From Trichuris trichiura (lineage: Eukaryota > Nematoda > Enoplea > Trichinellida > Trichuridae), in assembly GCA_037903355.1 (NCBI GenBank), contig JBAJFE010000003.1:1-64000 (forward strand): a stretch of 64,000 bases of DNA, read 5' to 3'. Position numbers and translations under genes: made by a program. Positions 35,852 through 64,000 of the stretch are shown piece after piece. Position 1 is the first letter of the stretch. Each line of letters begins with the position of its first letter. The notes below the pieces were generated by a model, which saw only the letters and a program-made list of their open reading frames with translations, was not told where the DNA came from and did not search any database.

Positions 35852-36253
35852 ATGATGAGTCCTCCCGGCAGTAGTAGTGGCGGTAGTACCAGCAAAGGTT
35901 CAAAGAATGTTAGCCAGTCTCAGTTGTCATCATCATCGTCCAAGTTGTCAGACAAAAGGAAGAGGCGCAACCGCAAAGAATCTTTCGCAAGTTATATCTA
36001 CAAAGTGTTAAAGCAGGTTCATCCGGATACGGGCATCAGCAGCAAAGCAATGTCAATCATGAATAGTTTTGTCAACGACGTATTCGAGCGCATTGCTGCC
36101 GAGGCGTCTCGTCTGGCTCAGATTAACCAACGCAGTACGATCAGCTCTCGTGAAATTCAAACGGCCGTTCGTCTTCTATTGCCCGGTGAGCTTTCAAAGC
36201 ACGCTATAAGCGAAGGGACCAAAGCGGTCACCAAATACACAAGTGCGAAATAA
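35852..36253 (+). CDS. Histone H2B variant with a serine-rich N-terminal tail
   Basis: Core nucleosomal histone. An intronless frame starts at ATG 35852 (or 35855) and encodes about 133 aa. The fold is canonical from [20 protein letters not shown] through [20 protein letters not shown] to [18 protein letters not shown] and the AVTKYTSAK end with the ubiquitinated lysine position. The tail is unusual: the first 40 residues are mostly Ser/Gly with few lysines, then KRKRRNRK, instead of the usual Pro/Lys-rich tail. No histone 3' stem-loop is seen after the stop; AATAAA signals occur about 80 nt downstream (36331-36345), so the mRNA is probably polyadenylated, as for replacement variants. No other histone genes are in the window. 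Confidence 0.92.
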   Translation: MMSPPGSSSGGSTSKGSKNVSQSQLSSSSSKLSDKRKRRNRKESFASYIYKVLKQVHPDTGISSKAMSIMNSFVNDVFERIAAEASRLAQINQRSTISSREIQTAVRLLLPGELSKHAISEGTKAVTKYTSAK

Positions 36254-38051
36254 GCTTGCGAATAATGCTTCTATGCTCTTCGTTCGTTATCTTTTCTTGA
36301 GCGTTTTTAAGAGGCGACGATGGGATCAATAAACAGCTTAATAAAATGACCGAATGGTTGCACCCAAAGCAGTGACGCGTACAGTAATAACCGCGAGCAC
36401 AAGAGTGAAAAGCGAAATGCAGCCTAATCCTTAGTACTGAAACGTTTGCTTATGTTAAACTGACAAATATGGCAGCGAAAAAGTATCGAAATTATTTTTC
36501 TTCTATTTATACTTATTCTTTTATATTTGAAGGCTGTTTCTCGTAATAAGCATGCAATTCCCCCTGAGGTGCATATGTTCGCTTCCTGGCGGCAAGAAGA
36601 GTATCGCTACCGACAGAAAAGTGGCTTTTATCAATGAATATGTCTGAGCTTAAGTTACCTTAGTATTTAACAGCAGTAAAACTATTGAAATAAAATCGTT
36701 AAGGTAATTAACCATTCAGTTCTCAGTTGTGGACATCCGTTACTAATACTCGGTAGGTCCGCTATGGCGGAAACAAAGACAAGAATAAGACTGCTAATAA
36801 CAGGTGGGCAACTTCGGCGCGCAACTGCGTCAAATTTCTCCTATTTTAACACGAAATGGTTTTTAAAAAATTCATTACATATTCAGTATAGCATTTTGGG
36901 AAAGCGCTTAAATGGAAATTGGTTTGTTGTTTTTTTTCACGTCTGAACAAGCGCGCAAAAGGTCGGCTGACGACTTGCAATCACACTCGCTTGTTCCCTC
37001 CGCGTAGTCTTAACCATTAACGCGCACTGCAGATCATGTTTCAAAGTTAAAATCTCGTTAACATTGCCGAGACGGTGACCTATGCAGTTCGATTGATGAT
37101 GGTGACGACATTAAGCAGAAACTAACACCTTCCCCACTAAAGCATTCTGCAATCACCATTCGGGCAAAGGTGGTCACTTATTGACAAATTAACCACGCCA
37201 AAGGCTGCCTAACTTCTATATTAAATCTCAAAGTTTGTTTACATAACAGGATAGTTTTTATTACATTTTGCGGATGCAACTTTCGGGATGTTCCTATTGA
37301 CCTAAAGGCCCTGCCGTACATAAATTAAAGTTTCAAAAGTGCGTTTTAAAAAGCTACATTTTTACTACGTGCATTGACTAAGAAAATCTGTTCTGTCGGA
37401 CACCTTCATGCGCAATTTGCCTGAAATTCCAGGCGTTCTAGCAGCGCCTGGACTCGTTTAACGGCAAATAAAGCGAAGAATTCAAATGTACAGTAAGAAT
37501 CGAACTTGACTGTAAATTTCGTCATTTTTGTAGGTGAGTAATTGTCTTTAATTTGAAAGACAGCCCGAATAGTCAAGATAGCGGTGACCGACAAGATGCT
37601 CCAAATACTGCAAAATAGGTCTTATTCCAACTGATGTTCCAATTACACACGCATAAATGGTTCAGTTGGTTACGCTTTTCCTACGTCAAGACAATGTGAT
37701 GCTTTTCAAACTAACTACAGTAACTTAGCAGCGAAACCAAAAAGCCACTAGGACAGTTAGATAAGTAAAGTCGCTGCGATCACAATTGCTAACTGCTCAT
37801 TTCAGCATTGCCAAAATTCAATCCAGCGCTTAATGGGAAAACTACAAACAGCAGCTTTATAAATTATCTCCAAACGCTAAACAAGGACCCGTTGAAAAAA
37901 AAGTTACTGACATTTTGCCGGAAAACTTTAAACCGACTAAACCGTGTAATAATTTGTATGAATGAATTTAGAATCGCGCTCTTGGGTACTCGAAGGCGAA
38001 CAAGTGAAAAGTGCTCAGAATGAGAGGAGAAGCAGCAGCGGGTGCCAACTT
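36254..38051. other. Intergenic, no gene seen
   Basis: Between H2B and the Rpr2/Rpp21-like gene. Short frames only; AT-rich, with no repeat or RNA gene recognised. Confidence 0.5.
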
Positions 38052-38651
38052 CTACGAGTTGCCAAGTTTACTTAAAAAACTAGCGAGGTCATCTGAGACG
38101 ACTTGACCACATTGACTAGCTTTCAAAAGTTGTTGCAAACTGGAACAACGTTTCTTACGGCCGGCGGCACGTCTTACCTTTGCCACTAAGGTCGGTTTGT
38201 CAGTTCTTTTCTTCCTTGCAGCCGGTTGCAATCCCAACATATCATTAGTCACATCATCACATTCGGTGACAGCCTGCGGCCAAGCAACTTTGCTTACAAG
38301 ATTGCAAACTTTGCACACCGTCTGCATGAAGCGACGTTTCCGCTGCCATCGTCGCAAAAGCGATCGTTCAAATTTTGCAATTCTACCGTTTCTCCTTAAC
38401 CTGCGAATTATTCTTTGAAGTCGCTTTTTTGGATGCACATCGGTTGGCGGTTGCAACGAAACGCTTACGCCGGGCACCTTCGGCACGCAACATCGATGGC
38501 ACAAGAGCCTTTTAACTTTGCTTTTCGGCTTTTCGTCAATTCCAGCATCTCTGACCCAATTTGCCACCATAAAAGGAGACATTTGCAAACAACGTTTGCT
38601 GATTTCAAGCAAGAATCGACTGCGAGAAGCCAAAATATTCTTATTCACCAT
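38052..38651 (-). CDS. RNase P/MRP subunit of the Rpr2/Rpp21/Snm1 type
   Basis: A single-exon protein of 199 aa starting ATG at 38651. An N-terminal helical segment (RFLLEISKRCLQ) is followed by a basic region with two CxxC pairs, LLCHRCC and VCKVCN, about 55 residues apart, the layout of the zinc ribbon in Rpr2/Rpp21 proteins (family shape: helix, LCxxCxxxxVPG, spacer, CxxC). The residues after the first pair (VPKVPGVSV) fit the family's L-x-PG. The rest is strongly Lys/Arg-rich, suited to RNA binding. Family members help cleave the 5' leader of pre-tRNA. No paralogue is nearby; PABP lies 400 nt upstream on the same strand. Other zinc-ribbon nucleolar proteins are possible. Confidence 0.6.
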   Translation of the reverse strand: MVNKNILASRSRFLLEISKRCLQMSPFMVANWVRDAGIDEKPKSKVKRLLCHRCCVPKVPGVSVSLQPPTDVHPKKRLQRIIRRLRRNGRIAKFERSLLRRWQRKRRFMQTVCKVCNLVSKVAWPQAVTECDDVTNDMLGLQPAARKKRTDKPTLVAKVRRAAGRKKRCSSLQQLLKASQCGQVVSDDLASFLSKLGNS

Positions 38652-39050
38652 TCCTCTTCGTACGCTAAGGTTACAGATCTCAACACGCTACTGACCAAAC
38701 GAATCAAAGAAAAAAAGAATTGTGCTGACATTGTCACCAAAACAGACATTAATGGAAACAGTTTATTGAGTGTTTATAAAAAACCCAGAAAGCATCGTCG
38801 TCATCATTTCGGTAATAAAAATAATAAATAATAATAGCAATCTTGAAAAGGCCAAAAAGAAAACGAGCTGATTCGCATGACACTGCGTCGACGAAACGCT
38901 TGCGAGTAGCTAACTCTGAAACCTGATAAGGAGGAGAGCGTAACGATCGATTAAATGTGTACCCAACAAATAAAAAAAAATTTAAATATTAACACTCAAT
39001 ATACTTGTTTCCATCGTCATCGTCTTATCTTCTCTCTTTGCTCGCCCTTC

Positions 39051-41457
<2,407 letters not shown>

Positions 41458-41530
41458 TCAAGGTGAACGAGCGAGCAAAATTGACGGCAAAGCTTACCAA
41501 TTCAACGACGAAATCCAATCAAAGTAAACA

Positions 41531-41588
41531 ATGTTTTTGGGATTTTTGTAATTTTCCAATTTTTTTGGGAGTTTTTGAAGTTTTTTGG
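41531..41588 (-). promoter_or_regulatory. Oligo(A)-tract element in the PABP 5' leader
   Basis: On the transcribed (minus) strand there are six runs of 4-7 A separated by 3-8 other bases, about 105 nt upstream of the start codon and about 50 nt upstream once the likely 5' UTR intron 41443-41497 is removed. This is the layout of the autoregulatory sequence in vertebrate PABPC1 mRNAs, where PABP binds A-tracts in its own leader and represses translation. Function here is inferred. Confidence 0.6.
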
Positions 41589-41599
41589 TGAAACTCAAC

Positions 41600-42440
41600 G
41601 GAAAGCGGAAGAGCTTCCCGCACGACCGCCGAACGCTCTCCAAGACAACAACACACGAGACAACGGTAAAAACTACAGTACTACTAAGCCTGCTTATTAC
41701 TGCCTGCGCACACTTGACTGTTTTAAAGGCATTTTCAAGGCAACCCGATTTAAATTGTGCCTGCAAAATGCTTATAAATTAATAAAACAATTTATTGTAG
41801 TTGACAAATTTACTTAATTGCCGTTTCAAAATAATTTTAGTTTATTTTTTGAATAGGTAAACAAAGCCGATGCAAAGTTTGTCGAATCGTCAAATTGTGA
41901 GAAATGGGCAGTTTACATTATATTGTAACGAATTAAAATTCCGAACTATCGACTTCAGCTGCCGCTAGCAAAAGCCGTAGCGTTAGCGAGAAAACTTGCG
42001 CGAAACGTAGGGCTGTCTCGACAATATGGCACTACCGTTTGTTGACGCGGAAATAAAAATTTTTATTTTTACGGAAGATAGATAAATAACGCGGGAAGAG
42101 TTCTTTTTATTACGAATTTTCGTTCGACCATCTCTTTCCAATTTTGAGGAAAATGACTTTTCTAGGAAAATGTTCACTGTTTCGGTACGCAATTTCGAAT
42201 TCGCTAATCATTATTTTTTAAGCATAGCGTAACCACGCAGTCATCCGCTGTTGGTAACAGTTTCAGCAGGTTGACATTAGCTTAACAACGTTTATGACGT
42301 AACAAAACCTGTTGTTAAAAAATACGCTCTTGGATTGTGGTGACAATGACGTTGCTAGTCGCCCCCTAACGCTGCTGACAAAAGAGCAAGAGCAGTTTCG
42401 AAACATACGAAAGTGGTCTTGTACTTTCTCTTAAAGAAGA
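41600..42440. other. Region upstream of PABP
   Basis: Presumed PABP promoter region. No conserved open frame, repeat or RNA gene recognised. Confidence 0.4.
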
Positions 42441-42447
42441 AACAGAT

Positions 42448-43555
42448 TTAACGTGCATTGCTATCCCGCAAAAGGAATATGAAACTATCTACTGAAATCC
42501 TGTGCCACATTGTTGAGAACAGAACATTAACATTCCGAAAGCTAAGATTCCATTGATTCCACATGTCCTCTACTTCTACCATTGGCTGCCCATTCATGCA
42601 CTGGTAAAGCACTTGTACTGCATATGTATAGACTGTAGAGGAAAAAATGTCTATCAGTGGCGAAAAGGGAATAACAAAGTGCATCTTTTTTTCAAACACG
42701 GCTTGTTTTTATCATGAGTGACTCTGACAGTTTGGGCTTTAAAATTGACCTTTGAGAAACACCAGTGGAATGCTTAAATGAAGAATGTCGTTCGTTTACC
42801 GTTACGTATTGATTTGAAGCAAAACTAATGCGTAAGCCTTAGATACCGTGGAAAATTGCGCCGTACATTTCCAAGCGCGAATAAAGTGAATGGATGGAAA
42901 ATGAATGGCAATTTGTATGCCTTTAATTGAACCGTTTCAACTTTGCTGGGTTTTCTCGTGCGGGAATCCGTTTAAGGTTACGCAATCGCTAGTTCACATA
43001 GGTTTATTTATGAAACATTTTTACGCTGGGAGAGTTATGTCCAATCAAAATATTAACCTCAAACAATTTATTTTTGATGAAAAGAGCTCCCGTATAATTT
43101 TCAAGACTTCGCTGCAACAGTTACGAGTAAGGCTTGCCTCTTTGAACCTGAAAACTGAAAACGGCTCAATCGTATCCGAAGGTGCGAAGGGTTTTTTCGA
43201 ATGATCAGGTAAGGATGAACGTCTTCCCTCAGATAATTTTTTTGCATTGAGCATGACTTTATAAACTTCTTGATCAAAATACAGCACGGCTGTAGGGCAA
43301 CCTCATTCAATGCTACCCAGCAGCGTTGGCTGAAGTTGACCTTTCGACTACTTTCAAATTACCTCTTTTGTATTTAATGGTTTGATCCTCCGGTATGTCT
43401 TTTGCAGACTTATGTGCTTCCGGTGCAATTTTTTTGCTCGATTTGCAACTTTGTATATTTAAAACTGTATCTTCATACAGCAATTTCTCGGGCACACACT
43501 GCATCGTGCATCGTGTTTCAATTTCTGTTATTTCAGTTAAGCAAACTAAGCGCAA
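42448..43555 (-). CDS. Hypothetical multi-exon protein, tentative
   Basis: Three minus-strand frames are protein-like. The frame ending at 43313 can be spliced (AAAGAG|GTAATT...CCTACAG|CC) to the frame at about 43150-43285, giving ...KYKRAVLYFDQEVYKVMLNAK.... A third frame at 42448-42699 has a compact, tryptophan-containing sequence (VEVEDMWNQWNL). I recognise no family, and whether the three belong to one gene is not shown. Confidence 0.3.
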
Positions 43556-43975
43556 TTTTGAAATAGAGACATTTTGAATGACATTGCAAACCGACTGCTT
43601 TGGTTCGTTGACAAATTGTTATTTGCTTTTTTTAGGGATTTTCCTCTAGTTTCAGTGATCCTCGGAGGTTGGAGGAAAACGTCAAAAAAGCTAAATAAAG
43701 GTTTCCACTGTCCGTTTAAATTACGCTGACATAGAATTCGCTATTCAGTGTATATTTTTTCAAACGTCTCAAAATGGCGATCGGGAACAGCTTTACGAGA
43801 GTGGCCTCCTGAAAATTTTGCGAAGCAAAATTGGCAACCCTATTCCATGGCGACTGCTTGGGCTACGTGCGTTGAGGTTACGTTAGAATATACATAAGCC
43901 ATATTGTATTTTGTATACTTTATATTTACTTGCTGTAAAGGTTGAACGAACGGATAATTAGGTTTGCCTTTTTCT

Positions 43976-44281
43976 TTAGTTCTTCTCATTTTCCTTTGCC
44001 GCCTCTATTGCGTTGTCGAACATCTTTTCCATTATCTTCAGCGTGTTCATCTGCGTGGCAACCGAAGCGAACGTATCTTTGATGTGTCCCATCAATTTTT
44101 TGGTATACCAAACCAAGTCCATACGGTCCTCGTCCGTGATTTCAAGCTGCGGATGCAAATCGTAAGTGCCTTCTATCTCTAAATATTTGCTTTCCAACTG
44201 TTGTAATCGGGCCTTAAATTCTTCTTTGTCCGTTTCCAATATGCGATGTATAGAAGTTCTAAGTTCCTCTTCAGAATCCAT
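43976..44281 (-). CDS. Small acidic helical protein, unrecognised
   Basis: A single-exon frame of 101 aa from ATG 44281. It starts MDSEEELRTSIHRILETDKE, has heptad-like spacing through residues 10-40 and a second helix with DRMDLVWYTKKLMGHIKD, and is predicted all-helical. Codon and residue composition look genuine and no other strand competes. The family is not recognised; small coiled-coil subunits of kinetochore, BLOC or tethering complexes have this size, which is only a resemblance. Confidence 0.6.
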   Translation of the reverse strand: MDSEEELRTSIHRILETDKEEFKARLQQLESKYLEIEGTYDLHPQLEITDEDRMDLVWYTKKLMGHIKDTFASVATQMNTLKIMEKMFDNAIEAAKENEKN

Positions 44282-52064
<7,783 letters not shown>

Positions 52065-53194
52065 TTTTATCTCTTGTCCACATTACGCAATTGCTTTGGC
52101 AGCCAAAAAAGGGAGTTGCTGGTCATCGAGTGACCACTTGTTTACGTCCACCCTGAAACCTGTCGCCTACTGATATTATCCTACAAGGAAGGCGTAGAGC
52201 CAAGGGTATAACTGCTGTCTGGCATAAACGTTCCGCTGACGATGGTTACTTGTTCACATTGATCGTTTGCGTTTCTGTTTATGACGTTTTGGCCCCTTTA
52301 CTTTGTACACTTGTTTGCGTAAAACATCTTTTCGATGTTGGCCTGCGTTCACTGTCTCTCTCTCTCTCTCTTTTCCTGTCCTGTAAATGCGCTGTGCTAT
52401 TAATCAATGGTCTTTGCTGGCGATTAGACATCCTCAGAGTTGCGCCACAATCAGATATGCTAATTAATAGTGAAATCTTGCAAAGACTCCCTTTGCTTAT
52501 CAGATCAGTCGCGTTGCCTAAAGTGGTGTAGCGCGGAAGGTCCTGTTTATCGTTTGGCTGTTTTTAAATTGCGCTGACCAATAGGCGCGCGGCGTAGGCG
52601 TCATGCTTAGAGACAAGGAAACAAGTTCATGTTGAGCTGTTACTTGCGAATTGAAAAGTGGCGGAGATTTGGCAGCTATTGGATTGTTCAGCCGGACAGT
52701 TGGAGAGGAGTGAACAAAGGAATTTTTAGGAAAATGTAGGTGCGAAAAAATCACTAAAATGCAACGAGGCTCAATTGGAGAAAGGCAAGAAGGAGAGAAC
52801 ACCTGGAGCCTATTTTTTTCTTTTTAAAATAGAATGACGTTCACAATGAAACTATGTCTGTCATGATTTGTCATCTTGTTGGCACGTCTTCCGCGATGGC
52901 AGTGGATGGATATACCTGCAGTCAATGAGTGGCAGAGATAAAGGCGGCGTCTATGATTAAGTAAAAAAAAGAAAAATCAAATAGAAGAATGGCAGCGCCA
53001 GGAGAGCAACAGTGTAGCAGAGGGTATGCGGAAAAATGGACGACAAAATTTGACTGCAACGGCGGACAGGTAAAAAAGAAAAAAAAGAAAAACAGTGGCA
53101 GCGATGGATGGGCAGCCGGGAATCAGCGAAGTAAAAAAGTAGCTTTCTCCCCTTCAAAGTCGCATTCGGCAAATACCGACGGTCGATTCATCGG
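52065..53194. other. Convergent 3' ends of the K+ channel and collagen genes
   Basis: No coding exon. It includes a (CT)n tract near 52355-52375 and poly(A)-rich stretches near 52955-52980 and 53070-53090. 3' UTRs of both genes are expected here. Confidence 0.5.
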
Positions 53195-61401
<8,207 letters not shown>

Positions 61402-64000
61402 CTGAAATTGCAATCTCCATTAGCTTGCGGTGACATGTCAAACGAAAAGCAACGGGTCATATTGACAAGTGGACAAACACAAGAGACCCGTCACGCTGTC
61501 TCTTGGCGCAGCCGACCACTTGAGGAAAAACTGGTTGACAACGTTAATGCGCCAAGTGGTCTTCCCTTCGCCCCCCCAAAACTTGTACGCCAATCGGATA
61601 TTGGCATCCCGTTAAAACGTAGCGAATGTAAATACGCCTATAGACGCGTTTGACTGTTTTTTTAAAAAAAAGATTATACCGAAACGTATCTTGACCCTTA
61701 GGGGAGTTGACGGCGGGCTTGCATATAGAACTTGAAATAGTTGTTTTCGATGGCATGGAATGGGGGCTGCCAAGCAGCGCCTAACGGAAACACATGACGG
61801 ATGCCGTCAAATTAGGGCCAGGTGGACAGAAGGGAAAAGCATTGGCGGCCTTCTAACATTGGCAGTCGAACGGATAGCAGCAGCAGCAGCACCAGTGGTA
61901 TTGCCCGTAGCAGTATAGTCGCACCTACTGGCGAATTCGCGTTAAAGCGAACTTCTTTTACTACCCCATCGCTATTGCTACATTCGATAAGTCGCAGCAG
62001 ATTCGGCTCCTTAGTCAGAGCTTTAAGGAGACTTTCTCCCTCCCTCTGTTTCGTCCATTTGGGAAAGTACCGGCGCGAAAAATAAGCAAGCGAGAGTTCG
62101 CGTGCCGAGCTGAACATTTGCATATTCGCGTTAACAAAAAGAAAAAACATGCCATCTCAACGAAGCGAACAAGAAAAGAAGACGGCTTGTACAACTCCAA
62201 GGTTGGCATGCTTATCGGCGAGTAGGATCGAAATGCGTGGGGCACTTACAGCGTTTGATGAACCGATAAAGCTGATGAGCAGCGTAACGGCGCCGAACAG
62301 TTGGACCAGTGAAAAAAGGCGGAAACTGAAACCAGTTAAACGGGTGTGTATGCGTGTATATGCGGCTATGAAAGATCGGACGGCTGGCCATTACCTAGCG
62401 TAACTGCAGGCGCAATTTGAGCTCTTGCCACCGGCACTACGATGTGCCCGTGAAGAACAGGTGAAAGCCATACTGTCAATACGACGGCAGCGGTTAAGGG
62501 GCAGTTGAAGCAAGTGTCAATTGCTACGAGTATCTCTATCTATGTATGCCTTTCTTGTGCAATATCCAAAGGTGGTGGCACAAAAGCGGCTCTGCTGCTA
62601 TGTGCTGGCAGTGGCAGTACATCCAGAAACCTGTGAGAGAGCTGTCGCTTCTCTCCAATGGCCCGTACGTGCTTAGGACGAAAAGCGCTTATGGCCTTTG
62701 TCCGAAGGAGACGCACGACCACTGTCTGCTAGCGAGACGTCTTGCTCTTCTCACTGTCAGTGTCCGTCTCTTTTATATATGTGTGGAACCAGTGGAGAAA
62801 CAGCTCTTCTCCTTTCTCTTTGGAGCCGCGACACAATGGCGTTGCTGCTTTGACGGCACACAGCACACGCACACGCACAACTTGTCCTCTCCGCTAGGCG
62901 ACTGGTTCGTTGGTCGTCGGCGAGTGGCAACGGTTGCTCCAAAGCTTCAGGAATGACTTAAAAAACAATAGGATAAGCGACGAGCACTGGAAACGGGTGA
63001 CGAAGACGCGAGCGCCGATCCGCGCTTATAGGCACATATTTTAGCTTCAAGTTGTATACTGAGCAGAAAAACTAAGTGCGCTCTTGCCAGCACGCTCGGC
63101 GAAACCACGTAGTCATCGCGCTTTTCAACTTCGCTCTCTCTCACTCACTCTTTGTCTATCTGCAAGCTGGCGCAAACAGTAGGCGCTGCGGTCGCTTTTT
63201 AAACGCCTTCCGCTACTCTTCTTTGATAGGAGGAGAGGTATGCAATGAAGCGATAAGAGCGCCCTCGTCAGATCAACTGCCAGTCCGACAATGGTAGGCA
63301 AAGTTGAAGCTCATTTGTATGTACCATTCCTTTTGAACAATTATAAAGTTGCCAAATAGGTGCGCTTGACATAGGTTAAAAGCGGGGTTGGACTAGGCGA
63401 GCGAAAGCTTTGTTGAAACGAGCGTATCGAAAGTATAAGAGACGAGTGACCGCCGAACGTCCATCACAGCAGGGCCGAGTTGGCCAAGACAAACTTGCTC
63501 AGCTCAGTCAATGGTAATAAACACACCCATGGAGACAAGAATATGCGAGCACGGCTGTTGCCAGCCGATGGAGTCGATTGGAAACTCCGCCCATGATTGA
63601 CCTCAACTTCTCCTTGCGCTTTGGGCCTTTGCAAAGCATCCGTGCGCACCTTATCCTTGGCCAGCTGACGTCAAACGGCGATTGGTCAATGCTGTACGCT
63701 CATTTTCTTGAAAGAAGTCCATTTCCAGAGCGCGGGATACGGCTATACTCCCTTTTGACCAACGCGACGACGCAACAAAAGCGTTCTCGTTGCTTTTTGT
63801 TTGACAACTTTGTTTCTGCAATCGGCGGTTGTTCACTATTTGCTCAAAGAAACATAATCTGTCGTTGCTTGAAAAGCTGATTAGCGATAAAAGAGAACGA
63901 CAAAGGTGTTCATGACGGACGTATGCAAAGCGTTGACGCCAATAATATCATGTCTTTTTATATGCTGGTCGCGTTCGAAATATGATCATCTCTGGGTCGT
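61402..64000. other. Upstream region of the collagen IV gene
   Basis: Likely contains the first intron, signal-peptide exon and promoter of the collagen gene. A Leu-rich hydrophobic stretch (about 61865-61930, minus) is followed by no identified splice join. Other frames are short and domain-free. In many animals the alpha-1 gene lies head-to-head with alpha-2; none is seen before the window ends. Confidence 0.45.

Noticed and set aside
38197..38831. Plus-strand frames over the Rpr2/Rpp21-like gene
   Set aside because: The minus strand has a single 199-codon frame with paired CxxC motifs; the plus frames are shadows.

Overview
The window is a piece of an animal nuclear genome, most likely a nematode. 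Genes are split by many short GT-AG introns, mostly 49-60 nt. The repertoire is metazoan: type IV collagen with an NC1 domain, a TGF-beta type I receptor, Integrator subunit 7, TSG101, a TASK/TWK-type two-pore K+ channel and an array of peritrophin-A chitin-binding domains. The K+ channel and collagen read closest to nematode TWK and LET-2 proteins. The intron-rich collagen gene (32 exons seen) fits an intron-rich, perhaps early-branching (Trichinellida/Mermithida-like) lineage better than Caenorhabditis; that is inference.

Layout. 1-4275: no gene supported, but a large foldback inverted repeat and a (TTA)n microsatellite. 4276-6712 (-): TGF-beta/activin type I receptor kinase. 6.7-11.4 kb: gene-poor, with a GC-rich island and a miRNA-like hairpin. 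11377-14934 (-): SETD9-like SET protein, with a hairpin in its 2.7 kb intron. 15.5-16.8 kb: unresolved coding signals on both strands. 17446-22319 (-): INTS7. 23484-25239 (-): TSG101/VPS23. 25533-26981 (-): eIF2-alpha. 29296-31783 (+): chitin-binding repeat protein with nine CBM14 domains. 33642-35510 (+): mitochondrial medium-chain acyl-CoA dehydrogenase. 35852-36253 (+): histone H2B variant. 38052-38651 (-): RNase P Rpr2/Rpp21-like protein. 39051-41427 (-): cytoplasmic poly(A)-binding protein. 42.4-43.6 kb (-): weak exon-like ORFs. 43976-44281 (-): small coiled-coil protein. 49348-52064 (+): two-pore K+ channel. 53195-61401 (-): alpha-2-type collagen IV.

Most genes are housekeeping: translation initiation and mRNA binding (eIF2-alpha, PABP), snRNA/mRNA 3' processing (INTS7), ESCRT-I sorting (TSG101), tRNA maturation (Rpr2/Rpp21), beta-oxidation (MCAD) and chromatin (H2B, SETD9). 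The rest are animal-specific: signalling (type I receptor), membrane potential (K+ channel), basement membrane (collagen IV) and chitinous extracellular matrix. eIF2-alpha, TSG101 and INTS7 lie head-to-tail on the minus strand. Exon boundaries were read by eye; summed exon lengths of MCAD, PABP, eIF2-alpha, TSG101, the K+ channel and collagen all come out divisible by three, which supports those models. I found no single clearly unprecedented system. The most interesting signals are an A-tract element in the PABP 5' leader, several hairpins, a degenerate SET active site and an activin-type receptor specificity loop.
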